From positions 1 to 64,000 of the forward strand of contig NZ_BMRE01000045.1 of NCBI RefSeq assembly GCF_014648475.1: 64,000 nt of DNA. The letters are read 5' to 3'. The notes below the pieces were generated by a model. It was not told the origin of the DNA, did no database searches, and saw only the letters and a list, made by a program, of their open reading frames with translations. Position numbers and translations under genes: made by a program. Of the stretch, positions 48,762 through 58,329 are shown piece after piece; the first letter of the stretch is position 1, and each line of letters begins with the position of its first letter. Source of the stretch: Lentzea flava (GTDB taxonomy: Bacteria; Actinomycetota; Actinomycetes; Mycobacteriales; Pseudonocardiaceae).

Positions 48762-51401
48762 ATGCTGCGCAACCGACCACTACCAACACTGGTCGTGGCC
48801 GCGGTGGGCCTGGCCCTGCTCGTGCCAGGCACCTCAGCCAACGCGGGCCCCGTGCCCGGCACGGGAGCGGCGCTCAAGGTGGCCGCCAGCCCCGGAACGA
48901 CCTCCACCGTCCCCGACTGGCGTCTCCAGAGCAGCGCGAAGGCGCCGCAGGCCGGTGACGTGATCTCCACACCGGCCTATTCGGACACCGGGTGGATGAC
49001 GGTGCCCGCGCGGTCCACCGTGATGGCCGGTCTGATCGCCAACAACAAGTACGGGGACGTCAACTACTCGGACAACCTCAAGAAGGCCGTCCGCGGCGAC
49101 TTCCAGGTGCCGTGGTGGTACCGCAAGGTCTTCCAGGCCGACCCGCAGCCGGGCGTCAACACGTTCCTCAAGCTCAACGGCGGTGTCATCGCCCGCGGTG
49201 AGGTCTGGCTGAACGGCAAGAAGGTCGCCGGCACGGACACCGTGATCGGGGCCTACCCGACGCACGAGTTCAACGTGACCGGGCTGCTGAAGAAGGGCGA
49301 CAACGCCCTCGCGATCAAGGCGTCGCCGGCCGACCCCGCCAAGGACCTGGTGATCCACTTCATCGACTGGTCCCAGCTGCCGCCCGACCGCAACCAGGGC
49401 CTCTTCCGCGACGTCGACCTGGTCGCGAGCGGGCCGGTCTCGCTGCGCGGCCTGCACGTGCTGACCGACCTGCCGCTGCCGAACCTGAACAGCGCCACGG
49501 TCACCGTGAAGGTCGACGCGCGCAACAACACCGGCAGCGCGGTCACCACGACCGTCGCCGGCAGCGCCGCCGGCCAGAACTACAGCCAGAACGTGAGCCT
49601 CGCCGCGAACGAGACGAAGACCGTCACGTTCACGCTCAACGTCAGCAACCCGCAGATCTGGTGGCCGTACCAGATGGGCGCGCAGCCGCTCTACGACGCG
49701 ACGGCCGCGGCCACCGTGGCAGGCGCGAAGTCGGACGAGCAGAAGACGACGTTCGGCATCCGCGAGGTCACCTCGAAGATGATCAGCGGCAACCTCCAGT
49801 ACCAGATCAACGGCAAGCCGATCCTGATCCGCGGTGGCGGCTGGGCGTCGGATCTCTTCCTGCGCACCAACGTGCGGAAGATCGCCGACGAGATGATGCT
49901 GACGAAGTCCATGGGTCTCAACACGATCCGGCTCGAAGGCAAGCCGGAGAACGACGAGATCTACGACATGGCCGACCGCATGGGCATCCTGATCATGACC
50001 GGCTGGGAGTGCTGCTCGAAGTGGCAGAACACCGGCGGGTTCTCGGCGGAGGACAAGAGGGTCGCCGGCGCGTCCGCCGAAGGCGAGGCCAAGCGGATCC
50101 GCAACCACCCCAGCGTCTTCACGTTCCTGATCGGCTCGGACGAGGCACCGGTGGCCGCCGTCGAGACGATCTACCTGGACGCGTTGAAGCGCGCTGACTG
50201 GCAGACGCCGATCGTCACCGCGGCCGCGCGGCGCAGCTCCCCGCAGCTCGGCAACTCCGGCATGAAGATGGACGGTCCGTACTGGTGGGAGCCGCCGGTC
50301 TACTGGTACAACAACCAGAAGGGCGGCAGCGCGGGCTTCGCGTCGGAGATCGGTCCCGGTCTCGCGATCCCCGAGATGGACGAGCTGAAGAAGTTCCTCA
50401 GCCCTGCCGAGATCAGCAAGCTGACCGACTACAACGCCTCGCAGTACCACCTGTCGCCGTCGGGCAACTTCAGCAAGCCCGGCTTCTGGGGCACGGCGCT
50501 CGACAACCGCTACGGCAAGCCGTCCAACGTGGACGACTTCGTGCGCAAGGCGCAGCTGCAGCAGTACGAGACGAACCGCGCGCAGTTCGAGGCGTTCGGC
50601 CGCGACTTCTCCGACACCGGCGCGAACCAGGCACAGGGCGTCATCTACTGGATGCAGAACGACCCGTGGCCCAAGCTCTACTGGCACCTGTACAACTACA
50701 ACCTCGCGACCGCGGGCTCGTACTTCGGCGCCAAGACGGCCAACAGGGCGTTGCACGCGCAGTACTCCTACGACGACAAGTCGCTCGCCGTCGTGAACAT
50801 GGGCCTGGAGGCCAAGGAGGGCCTCAGCCTGCAGGTGACCGTCTTCAACTCCGACGGCACGCAGAAGTCGAACGAGACGCGTCCGGTCCCGGCCAAGGCC
50901 AACGGGTCCGTGCGGGTCGGCACCCTGCCGCAGCCGTCCGGGCTGTCCACCGCGTACTTCGTGCGGTTGCTGCTCAAGGACTCCTCCGGCAAGGAGATCG
51001 ACCGCAACGTGTACTGGCTGTCCACCAAGGCGGACACGCTGAACTACAACGGCGGCGACTGGTACTACACGCCGCAGGCCCAGTACACGGACCTGAAGTC
51101 GCTGAGCTCGCTGAAGCCCGGCCAGGTGTCGGTGTCCACCAACACGACGCCGGGCACGGACGGCAGGCAGGCCACGCACGTGACCATCAAGAACACCGGC
51201 ACGTCCGTGGCGTTCTTCCTGCGCGCGTCACTGCGCAAGGGCCAGGGCGGCCCCGAGGTGCTGCCCGCCGACTGGACCGACAACTACATCACGCTGTTCC
51301 CCGGTGAGACCCAGACGATCCGGGCCGAGTACCGGGCGTCCGACCTCGGCGGCGCGCAGCCGGTGGTCGAGGTCTCCGGGTACAACGTGTCGAAGCGCTA
51401 G
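48762..51401 (+). CDS. Secreted GH2 exo-beta-glucosaminidase-like enzyme (CsxA type)
   Basis: The 879-aa protein has a signal peptide (to about residue 28, ANA cut). The GH2 layout follows: sugar-binding domain (GEVWLNGKKVAGTDTVIGAYPTHEFNVT), immunoglobulin-like domain and a TIM barrel with ILIRGGGWASDLFLR. The acid/base glutamate is in FLIGSDEAPVA and the nucleophile probably in GFASEIGPG. This matches exo-beta-D-glucosaminidase CsxA of Amycolatopsis, which removes GlcN from chitosan ends. The ATG at 48762 has GAGGAG upstream. The TAG shares a CTAG with the opposing GH15 gene. Confidence 0.88.
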   Translation: MLRNRPLPTLVVAAVGLALLVPGTSANAGPVPGTGAALKVAASPGTTSTVPDWRLQSSAKAPQAGDVISTPAYSDTGWMTVPARSTVMAGLIANNKYGDVNYSDNLKKAVRGDFQVPWWYRKVFQADPQPGVNTFLKLNGGVIARGEVWLNGKKVAGTDTVIGAYPTHEFNVTGLLKKGDNALAIKASPADPAKDLVIHFIDWSQLPPDRNQGLFRDVDLVASGPVSLRGLHVLTDLPLPNLNSATVTVKVDARNNTGSAVTTTVAGSAAGQNYSQNVSLAANETKTVTFTLNVSNPQIWWPYQMGAQPLYDATAAATVAGAKSDEQKTTFGIREVTSKMISGNLQYQINGKPILIRGGGWASDLFLRTNVRKIADEMMLTKSMGLNTIRLEGKPENDEIYDMADRMGILIMTGWECCSKWQNTGGFSAEDKRVAGASAEGEAKRIRNHPSVFTFLIGSDEAPVAAVETIYLDALKRADWQTPIVTAAARRSSPQLGNSGMKMDGPYWWEPPVYWYNNQKGGSAGFASEIGPGLAIPEMDELKKFLSPAEISKLTDYNASQYHLSPSGNFSKPGFWGTALDNRYGKPSNVDDFVRKAQLQQYETNRAQFEAFGRDFSDTGANQAQGVIYWMQNDPWPKLYWHLYNYNLATAGSYFGAKTANRALHAQYSYDDKSLAVVNMGLEAKEGLSLQVTVFNSDGTQKSNETRPVPAKANGSVRVGTLPQPSGLSTAYFVRLLLKDSSGKEIDRNVYWLSTKADTLNYNGGDWYYTPQAQYTDLKSLSSLKPGQVSVSTNTTPGTDGRQATHVTIKNTGTSVAFFLRASLRKGQGGPEVLPADWTDNYITLFPGETQTIRAEYRASDLGGAQPVVEVSGYNVSKR

Positions 51402-53191
51402 TAGCGGTTCGCCACGACGTCGGGCCGTTCCACGGGACGGCCCGCGTCGAGCGACCACGCCAGCCGCACGTACTGCGCGTGCGTCCAGGCGAGTGGGGTG
51501 GCCGAGGTGGTGCCGCGGCCACCCCACACCTGTTCCGGCAGCATGAGGCCGCTGTTGGCCGTTGCGGCGATCTCCCGCAAACGCTGGGCAGCGCTGGCCT
51601 TGTGGCCGATGAGCAGCTCGTACTCACCGCGTTCTCCGCTCAGCAACGGCCAGAGCCGTCCGTACGTGCGCGTCGGGGTCGGCCAGTTGATGTTCCACGG
51701 CCTGCCGTCCGCGGTCTCGCCGTAGCCGTCCTGCGTGAACCGGTGCCAGTAGCCCTGCTCCTTCAGCTGCTGGTCCACGACGCGCACGGTGTTGCGGATG
51801 ACCGGGTCGTCGGCGCGCTTGACGCCCAGCCGCACCAGTTCCAGGAAGCTCGGATCGACGACCGCGCGCTGGTCGATGTCGTCCGGGTTGTTGTCGCCCA
51901 GGTTGTACCTCGTGCCCGCGTCGGGGTTGCCGTCCTTGGTGAGCCGCAGGTAGTACGGCTTCGGCTCGTACGGCCCGGTCGTCGTCGCGGTCCAGCTCTC
52001 GATCCTGCGCTGCCACTCGTCAGCGACCTGGAGATACCGGTCGGCGTTCTCCCCGTTGCGCCGCAACAGGTCCGCGAAGCACACCAGACCGGCGACGACC
52101 GAGGCGATCGTGGCGGGCGAGTAGCCGCTCTGGTTCTCCCACCGCTCCTGCTCGCTGAACGGCGCGTTCGGGTAGCTCAGCAGGTAGTCGGCCGCCCGGC
52201 GCAACGAATCCGTTGTGGACGGATCACGCCGGTCCAGGTGCCAGGCCAGCAGCAACGGTGCCGCGGTCTCGTCGAGCTGGATGCTCTTCCAGAACGGTGT
52301 GCCGTCGACGCGCGTGTTCTGCGGCAGATGGCCGTCCGGTTGCTGCTGCTTTCGGAGCATGAAGTCCAACGCGCGCAAGGCGATGTCACGATCGCCGGCC
52401 GCGATCATGGCCGTGGCCACGTGGTAGAGGTCGCGCGGCCACACCAGCGCGTACGGTCCGAGTTCCGGTGCGAGCTCGCGGTCGAAGCCGAACGCCCACG
52501 GGAAGCTCGGTGACGCGATCAACGCGCCGGGGTTTCGCTTGTCCTCGCTCGCGGCCAGCACCATCACCGACATGTCGTAGAGCTTCCGGTCCGCTGACCT
52601 CGGCCGCCGCAGGCCGTCGAGATACGTGTGCCAACCCCGCGCGTACTCCCGCGCCACCGCGCCGAATCCGCGGTTCAGGGCGGCCTGGGCGGCGCCGTCA
52701 GCGAACCCGACGGCGAACGTGCCGTGCGCGTGCCGCACCGGCCCTGTGGGCAAGGTGCTGACCACCTCGCTGAAGCCTTTCATCGGCACGTGCTCGACCG
52801 ACAACCGGACGGGGCGCGCAGCCGTGAGCGTCACGTCCGCGAGCACGGCGGCCCGCTGCGGATCGGTGACGTACGTGATCTCGGCGTGCCAACCGTTGCC
52901 GCGCAGCCGTTGCCGGAACGTCAGCGACCTGCTGTCGGCGGGCTCGGTGTGCGCCTGACCCGGCTTGCCGTCGACCAGCAACCGCGTCTCGCGGGTCGCC
53001 GGCGTGCTGAGGTCGGGGTGGAAGATCTCCGACAGCCCCTGGTGGCCGAGCGCGAACCACACCGGGCTCGCCGCGGACCTGGCCGTGCCGAAGGCCTGTT
53101 TGTCGGCGGGCAACGGCACGACATCGGGTGCGGCACGGCCGACCGGGGTCATCACGACGAGCAGGAGCACGACGAGCGCCAGGAACCTCAT
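51398..53191 (-). CDS. Secreted GH15 glucoamylase/glucodextranase-like enzyme
   Basis: The 597-aa protein has a signal peptide (MRFLALVVLLLVVMTPVGRAA). An N-terminal beta-sandwich (about 25-210) precedes an (alpha/alpha)6 barrel. Acid and base candidates are the glutamates in ERWENQSGYSPATIA and MLPEQVWGG; YALVWPRDLYHVATAM and ATPLAWTHAQYVRL are typical of GH15. It should release glucose from alpha-glucans outside the cell. Confidence 0.9.
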   Translation of the reverse strand: MRFLALVVLLLVVMTPVGRAAPDVVPLPADKQAFGTARSAASPVWFALGHQGLSEIFHPDLSTPATRETRLLVDGKPGQAHTEPADSRSLTFRQRLRGNGWHAEITYVTDPQRAAVLADVTLTAARPVRLSVEHVPMKGFSEVVSTLPTGPVRHAHGTFAVGFADGAAQAALNRGFGAVAREYARGWHTYLDGLRRPRSADRKLYDMSVMVLAASEDKRNPGALIASPSFPWAFGFDRELAPELGPYALVWPRDLYHVATAMIAAGDRDIALRALDFMLRKQQQPDGHLPQNTRVDGTPFWKSIQLDETAAPLLLAWHLDRRDPSTTDSLRRAADYLLSYPNAPFSEQERWENQSGYSPATIASVVAGLVCFADLLRRNGENADRYLQVADEWQRRIESWTATTTGPYEPKPYYLRLTKDGNPDAGTRYNLGDNNPDDIDQRAVVDPSFLELVRLGVKRADDPVIRNTVRVVDQQLKEQGYWHRFTQDGYGETADGRPWNINWPTPTRTYGRLWPLLSGERGEYELLIGHKASAAQRLREIAATANSGLMLPEQVWGGRGTTSATPLAWTHAQYVRLAWSLDAGRPVERPDVVANRY

Positions 53192-53211
53192 GGCACTCGG
53201 AGTTCCCCGGG

Positions 53212-55377
53212 CTAGAGATCACCACGCAGCAGGCTGTCGATGTCCTCCGGCGGTCCTGGCCGCGCGAAGAACCAGCCCTGCCCGGTGTCACAACCGAGCC
53301 GCAGCAACCGGGCGGCCTGAGCCGGCGTCTCCACGCCTTCGGCCGTGACCCCCAGCGACAACGCGTGCGCCAGCTGGACCAGGGTCGCGACGATCTGCGA
53401 GTCGACCGGGTCCTCCTCGGTCTCGGCCCGCAGCCCCTCCATGAACGAGCCGGCGATCTTCAGCTCGTGCACGGGCAGGTGCTTCAGGTAGGCCAGGTTC
53501 GAGTATCCGGTGCCGAAGTCGTCGATGGCGATGCGCACACCCATGTCGCACAACGCTCGCAGCGCTTCCAGGGGCTCGTCGGCGGTGCCCATGATCGCCG
53601 ACTCGGTCAGCTCCAGCTGCAGGTGGTGCGGTGGCAGCGCGCACTCGTCGAGGATCCGCTTCACGTCCCGGACCAGCTCCGGGTCGCGGGACTGGCGCAC
53701 GGCCAGGTTCACCGACACGAACGGGGCCGCGTCGCCGAACTCGACCAGCCAGCGCCGCGCCTCCTCGCAGGCCTTGCGGAGGACCCACCGTCCTAAGGGG
53801 ACGATGAGACCGGTCTCCTCGGCCAGCTCGATGAACCGGTCGGGTGCGAGGCGGCCGAACTCCGGGTGCTGCCAGCGCACCAGCGCCTCGACGCCGACGA
53901 CCGTGCTGTCCTCCAGACGCACCAGCGGCTGGTACTCGACGTAGAACTCGCCGCGTTCCAGGGCTCTGGGCATCGTGGCGGACAGGGTGAAGCGGGCGAC
54001 CTCACGGGCGTTGCGCTCCGGGTCGTACAACGCCCAGCGCGCCTTGCCGTCGGCCTTCGCCCAGTACAGCGTGATGTCCGCGTCGCGCATCAGGTCGGCC
54101 GACGTCGTGCCGGACAGCTGCCGTTCGACGATGCCGATCGACGCCGAGACCGACAGCTCGTGACCCGCGATGCGGATCGGGGCCTCCAGCTCGGTCAGCA
54201 CGCGGTCGGCCACGTCGACGATGTCCTGCTCGCCGGTCGAGCCTTCGACCAGGATCACGAACTCGTCGCCGCCCATGCGCGCGACGAGCTTGCCCTCGCC
54301 GGACACCGAGTGGTCGAGCCTGCGGCCGACCTCGACCAGCAGCTGGTCTCCGATGTCGTGGCCGAGCGAGTCGTTGATGACCTTGAAGCCGTCCAGGTCG
54401 AGGTAGCAGAGGCCAGCCCGCAGGTGCTTGCCGCGGTTGTTGAACACGCGGCCGAGGCGTTCGAGGAACAGCGCGCGGTTCGGCAGACCGGTCAGCGGGT
54501 CGTGCAGGGCCTGGTAGCGCAGCCGGTTCTGCAGCAGATGGCGATCGGTGACGTCCTCGATCATCGCCACCTGGTACTGCGGCTCGCCGTGGTCGTCGCG
54601 GACCAGCGACAGCGTGAGGTGCGTCCACACCTGCTCGCCGTCGGCGCGGTGGAAGCGCTTCTCGGCCCGGTAGTGGTCGCACTCGCCCGCGATGAGCTGG
54701 TCGTAGAGCCGCCACACGCTGCCCGCGTCCTCGGGATGCATGAGGTCGCGCACGTTGTACTGGCGCATCTCCTCGACGCTGAACCCGAGCATGTCCTGCA
54801 GGGCCTGGTTGACGTCCAGTATCCGGCCGTCGATGTCGGCGATGCCGATGCCGATCGCGGCCTCGGTGAACATCGCGCGGAACCGGGCCTCCGACGCCCG
54901 CAGCATCGCCTCAGCCTGGTCACGGGCGTCCAGGACGGCAGCCCTGATCGCCTCCTGCTCGGCGAGCGTGCGCTCGCGCAACGCGCGGGCGTATCCGGCG
55001 GACAACGCGCCCTGCAGGGCGGCCAGGCGGGACTGCAGGCGCTCGTCGCCCGCGGAGCCCAGCTCGGCCAGCAGGTCGTCGCCGAGGAGCTGGATGGTGC
55101 GGCCCAGCGTGTCGGTGCCGGTGAAGTGCGCGTCGACGAGCCGTGAGCCGATCTCGTAGCCGGGTGCCGTGCGGAACGGGCTCGCGAACAGGGCCTCGAC
55201 GAGCATCTCGGTCAGGTCCTGCAGGTGCTGGGCGACCTCGGCCCTCGTCATCGGGACGTAGCTGGAACCGATCACCGCCGTCGCCCAGCTGCGCGCGAAC
55301 GACTCGGCACCGGCCAACACGGCCGGGTCCAAAGGAGAGCGGTCGTCACGCACCCGGTGGTCAACCCGTTCGGTCAT
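53212..55377 (-). CDS. PAS-GGDEF-EAL c-di-GMP signalling protein
   Basis: The 721-aa cytoplasmic protein has an N-terminal helical sensor (about 15-150), a PAS domain (about 155-275), a GGDEF domain with intact MGGDEF (about 285-440) and an EAL domain (about 450-715). EAL residues EALVRW, NLAVRQ, LELTES, DDFGTG, TAEGVE and QG are present, but the usual KIDRSF reads KIAGSF. No RxxD I-site precedes GGDEF. It may both make and degrade c-di-GMP, as RmdA/RmdB-type proteins do. ATG 55377 has AGGG upstream; an ATG at 55410 is possible. Confidence 0.9.
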   Translation of the reverse strand: MTERVDHRVRDDRSPLDPAVLAGAESFARSWATAVIGSSYVPMTRAEVAQHLQDLTEMLVEALFASPFRTAPGYEIGSRLVDAHFTGTDTLGRTIQLLGDDLLAELGSAGDERLQSRLAALQGALSAGYARALRERTLAEQEAIRAAVLDARDQAEAMLRASEARFRAMFTEAAIGIGIADIDGRILDVNQALQDMLGFSVEEMRQYNVRDLMHPEDAGSVWRLYDQLIAGECDHYRAEKRFHRADGEQVWTHLTLSLVRDDHGEPQYQVAMIEDVTDRHLLQNRLRYQALHDPLTGLPNRALFLERLGRVFNNRGKHLRAGLCYLDLDGFKVINDSLGHDIGDQLLVEVGRRLDHSVSGEGKLVARMGGDEFVILVEGSTGEQDIVDVADRVLTELEAPIRIAGHELSVSASIGIVERQLSGTTSADLMRDADITLYWAKADGKARWALYDPERNAREVARFTLSATMPRALERGEFYVEYQPLVRLEDSTVVGVEALVRWQHPEFGRLAPDRFIELAEETGLIVPLGRWVLRKACEEARRWLVEFGDAAPFVSVNLAVRQSRDPELVRDVKRILDECALPPHHLQLELTESAIMGTADEPLEALRALCDMGVRIAIDDFGTGYSNLAYLKHLPVHELKIAGSFMEGLRAETEEDPVDSQIVATLVQLAHALSLGVTAEGVETPAQAARLLRLGCDTGQGWFFARPGPPEDIDSLLRGDL

Positions 55378-55407
55378 CTGCTCGGCCCTAACGCCACGAA
55401 CGCGCAG

Positions 55408-55428
55408 CATACGGGCGGTAGCCGTATG
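55408..55428. promoter_or_regulatory. Inverted repeat upstream of the GGDEF-EAL gene
   Basis: CATACGG (55408-55414) and CCGTATG (55422-55428) form 7-bp arms around a 7-base spacer, in the 60-bp gap between two minus-strand genes. It may be an operator for the c-di-GMP gene. Confidence 0.35.
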
Positions 55429-55437
55429 GAGTCACCT

Positions 55438-56250
55438 CTACACCTTCCGGCCTACCGCGCCGAAGGCCGGAAAGGGCCGTCCGGACCCGTCCAGGTCGTC
55501 AGGGGACTCCGGTCGCCACAGGGGCAGCCGCACCGCACCGGGTTCGACCAGCTCGAACCCCTCGAACAGCTTCGTGAACTCGACCTTGTTGCGGTAGGTC
55601 ATCGGAGTGACGCTGCGGTCGTACATGGACCGGGCGGCCCGGTAGGAGTCCGTCTCCTCGTCCGCCTCATAGCCCGCGTGGGAGACGGCCAGGAAGCTTC
55701 CGGGAGCGAGACGGTCGCGGTATCCGCCGATGATCCCGATCGGGTTCTCCTCGTCGGAGATGAAGTGCAGTAAGGCGATCATCAGCACCGCGGTCGGCTG
55801 CTCGAAGTCGAGCAGGTCGTTCACCTCCGGCGAGGAGAGGACCGATGCCGTGTCGCGCACGTCGGCCTGCAGCACGTTCACCCGATCGTTGCCGTTCAGC
55901 AGCGACCGGCTGTGCGCGACGGCGACCGGGTCCATGTCGACGTAGACGACCTTCACGGACGGGTCGGAGGCCTGGGCGATCTCGTGCACGTTGCCCACCG
56001 TCGGGATGCCGGAGCCGAGGTCGAGGAACTGCCGGACACCGCGGCCCAGCAGGTAGCGGACGGCCCTGCGCAGGAAGGCGCGGTGGTTGAGGATGACCTC
56101 GCGCAGTTCGGGCATGAACTCCAGCGCCTTCTGCCCGACCGCGCGGTCGGCGGCGAAGTTGTGCGCGCCACCCAGCCAGTAGTCGTACACGCGGGCGACA
56201 CTCGGCCGTTCCAGGTCGATGTCCCCCGGCGCCCAGTTCGGCCGTTCCAC
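55438..56250 (-). CDS. DUF574 SAM-dependent methyltransferase
   Basis: The 270-aa protein is the actinomycete DUF574 type: RPSVARVYDYWLGGAHNFAADRAVGQKAL near the N terminus, the SAM-binding FLDLGSGIPTVGNVHEIAQ, and VVYVDMDPVAVAHSR. These proteins are abundant in Streptomyces and relatives; substrates are unknown. GTG 56250 is preferred because family members start close to the RPxW..GDID segment; an upstream GTG at 56295 is possible. Confidence 0.85.
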   Translation of the reverse strand: MERPNWAPGDIDLERPSVARVYDYWLGGAHNFAADRAVGQKALEFMPELREVILNHRAFLRRAVRYLLGRGVRQFLDLGSGIPTVGNVHEIAQASDPSVKVVYVDMDPVAVAHSRSLLNGNDRVNVLQADVRDTASVLSSPEVNDLLDFEQPTAVLMIALLHFISDEENPIGIIGGYRDRLAPGSFLAVSHAGYEADEETDSYRAARSMYDRSVTPMTYRNKVEFTKLFEGFELVEPGAVRLPLWRPESPDDLDGSGRPFPAFGAVGRKV

Positions 56251-56321
56251 TCGCCCACCCCGTTCGCGTTGAGCCCGTTCCCGCCCATCATGCACCGGCC
56301 GCTTGGCAGAATGCCGACCTC

Positions 56322-57245
56322 GTGAGGTTCCTGTGGGGCAACGGCAAACGCAAGCACCGGCGCCCGAGAAATTTGCTGCTCCCGACCATTTTCGCGTCGG
56401 TCGGAGCGTTTGCGCTGGTCGGCGGCCTCCTGCTGCTCATCGACCCCGGCGCGCCGAAACACGAGGCCATCAAGACCGGCGGACTCGCGGGCGGCGCGAT
56501 CGTGGCGCTCTACGCGCTGTGGCTGAACGACCGGCGGCGGCGCGTCGAGGAGGCCCGTCAGGAGCTGGAGAGCCAGCGCATCGACCACGACAGGTCCCGC
56601 GTCGCCGACGAGCGGTTCGCGCGCGCCATCGAGCTGCTGGGCCACGACACAGCGCAGGTCAGGGTGGGTGCGATGCACGCTCTGGCCGGTCTCGCCAAGT
56701 CCCGGCCGGAGTACACGCAGACCGTGCTGGACATCCTCTGCGCCTACCTGCGCCGGCCGTTCAAGTACACCGACGACCCGGAGGACTTCGACGCGGAGCT
56801 CAGCGAGATCGAGCTGGAGGTCAGGCTGACGGCGCAGCGGTTGATCGAGGACCTGCTGCCGCGCGTCGAGGAGAAGGACCCGGTCCGCTACGACCTCAAC
56901 CTCACGAAGGCCCATCTGCACTACATGGACCTGTCGTACCGGCACGTCGGCGACCTGATCCTGCGGGTGGCGCACCTCAACGAGTCCAACGCGTTCCACC
57001 ACATGGTGATCCACGGCAACGTGTACCTCACCGAGGCCGAGGTGAACGGCCGGTTCTACATGCACCACACCGAGTGCCGCGGCAAGGCGTGGTTCAGCCG
57101 GTTCAAGGCACGCGGGCTCGCGGTCTTCACCGACACTAAGTTCCTCGGCGAGACCAAGTTCCTGGGCTCGGAGTGGGCGGACGTGAAGGCCGACGGCTGT
57201 ACGTTCGCGACGGAACCCGAGTTGCCGCAGGCGTGGAGGAACTGA
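56322..57245 (+). CDS. Membrane-anchored pentapeptide-repeat-like protein, copy 1
   Basis: The 307-aa protein has two membrane helices (about 18-40 and 51-67). A conserved helical block follows (VADERFARAIELLGHDTAQVRVGAMHALAGLA, about 92-125; VLDILCAYLRRPF), then a C-terminal half with irregular A/L-x-x repeats that suggest a short pentapeptide-repeat helix. This arrangement is common in actinobacterial 'pentapeptide repeat' membrane proteins of unknown role. It is a tandem paralogue of the next gene. The start is GTG. Confidence 0.7.
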   Translation: MRFLWGNGKRKHRRPRNLLLPTIFASVGAFALVGGLLLLIDPGAPKHEAIKTGGLAGGAIVALYALWLNDRRRRVEEARQELESQRIDHDRSRVADERFARAIELLGHDTAQVRVGAMHALAGLAKSRPEYTQTVLDILCAYLRRPFKYTDDPEDFDAELSEIELEVRLTAQRLIEDLLPRVEEKDPVRYDLNLTKAHLHYMDLSYRHVGDLILRVAHLNESNAFHHMVIHGNVYLTEAEVNGRFYMHHTECRGKAWFSRFKARGLAVFTDTKFLGETKFLGSEWADVKADGCTFATEPELPQAWRN

Positions 57246-57246
57246 C

Positions 57247-58329
57247 GTGAAGTGGCAGTGGCTGATGGCGGTCCTCGCCGCCGCCGTGGTCACCGCGGCG
57301 ACCGCGGTGCTCCTCCAGGTGTTCAAGGCTCCGCCGATCGAGATCGTGAAGACCGCCGGTGTCGCGGGCGGAGCCGTCGTCGCGCTCCACGCGCTGTGGC
57401 TCAACGACCGCAAGCACTGGCTGGAGAGCGAGAAGGTCGCCGACGAGCGGTTCGCCCGCTCGGTCGAGCTGCTCGGCAACGAAGCCGACCAGGTGCGCGT
57501 GGGCGCGATGCACTCCCTGGTGTGGCTCGCGAACTCCACGCCGCGCTACAAGCAGACGGTGATCGACGTCCTGTGCGCTTACCTGCGCCGCCCGTTCCGG
57601 CACCCCTCGTGGGAGAAGAACGCCGCCGACCCGGACACGGTGTTCGTGGACGTTGAGCCGGAAGTGCAGCAGGAGCAGCAGGTCCGGCGCACCGCCCAGA
57701 GGTTGCTGCGCGACCTGCTGTCGTGGGGAAAGGACAAGAAGGAGTACTACGACCTCGATCTCACCGGCGCGGCACTCGAGTACTTCAGGCTGGACGGCAG
57801 GCGGATCCACCGGTTCACCGCACGCCGCGCCCAGTTCTACGGCATCACGACGCTGCACGAGATCGAGGTGAAGAAGCCGACCCTGTTCTCCGGCGCGACC
57901 TTCCACGGACGGCTCGACCTGGCGCGGGCGAAGCTGCACGGCGGGATCGCGTTCACCGAGGTGACGTTCGGCCCCAAGGAGGTCGACCTCCGCGACGCCG
58001 AGGTCGGCACGTTCCTCGCGCTCGCGGAGGCACCACCCGCACAGCAGAGAGGACCGCTGACCGTGTTGCCGGGCACGGCGTTCCGCACCCCGCGCGAGGG
58101 CTGGCTGCTAACCGGCAGCACGGAGGCGGCCGGCCCGCGCCTCGAAGACCATGTCCAGCAGAACACCGGCGGCAGCGCCAACGGTGTTGCCGCTGACCAC
58201 GACCGTTTCCGCGACGGGGACGTCTACGTCGCAGCGGAGCGCGAGAAAACGGACGCGTTCCGACTTGTTGGCGAAGGACTGCGGGACGAGCGCAACCCCG
58301 AGACCGAACCCGACGAAGTCCAGAAGTGA
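57247..58329 (+). CDS. Membrane-anchored pentapeptide-repeat-like protein, copy 2, antisense-extended
   Basis: The 360-aa frame repeats the plan of copy 1: two membrane helices (about 5-27 and 37-53), VADERFARSVELLGNEADQVRVGAMHSLVWLA, VIDVLCAYLRRPF and repeat-like strands (TLFSGATFHGRLDLARAKLHGGIAF). The domain ends near residue 285. The remaining 75 residues are read from the strand opposite the lysR gene (222-bp overlap), so the original stop was probably lost. It begins one base after copy 1's stop with a GTG. Confidence 0.65.
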   Translation: MKWQWLMAVLAAAVVTAATAVLLQVFKAPPIEIVKTAGVAGGAVVALHALWLNDRKHWLESEKVADERFARSVELLGNEADQVRVGAMHSLVWLANSTPRYKQTVIDVLCAYLRRPFRHPSWEKNAADPDTVFVDVEPEVQQEQQVRRTAQRLLRDLLSWGKDKKEYYDLDLTGAALEYFRLDGRRIHRFTARRAQFYGITTLHEIEVKKPTLFSGATFHGRLDLARAKLHGGIAFTEVTFGPKEVDLRDAEVGTFLALAEAPPAQQRGPLTVLPGTAFRTPREGWLLTGSTEAAGPRLEDHVQQNTGGSANGVAADHDRFRDGDVYVAAEREKTDAFRLVGEGLRDERNPETEPDEVQK

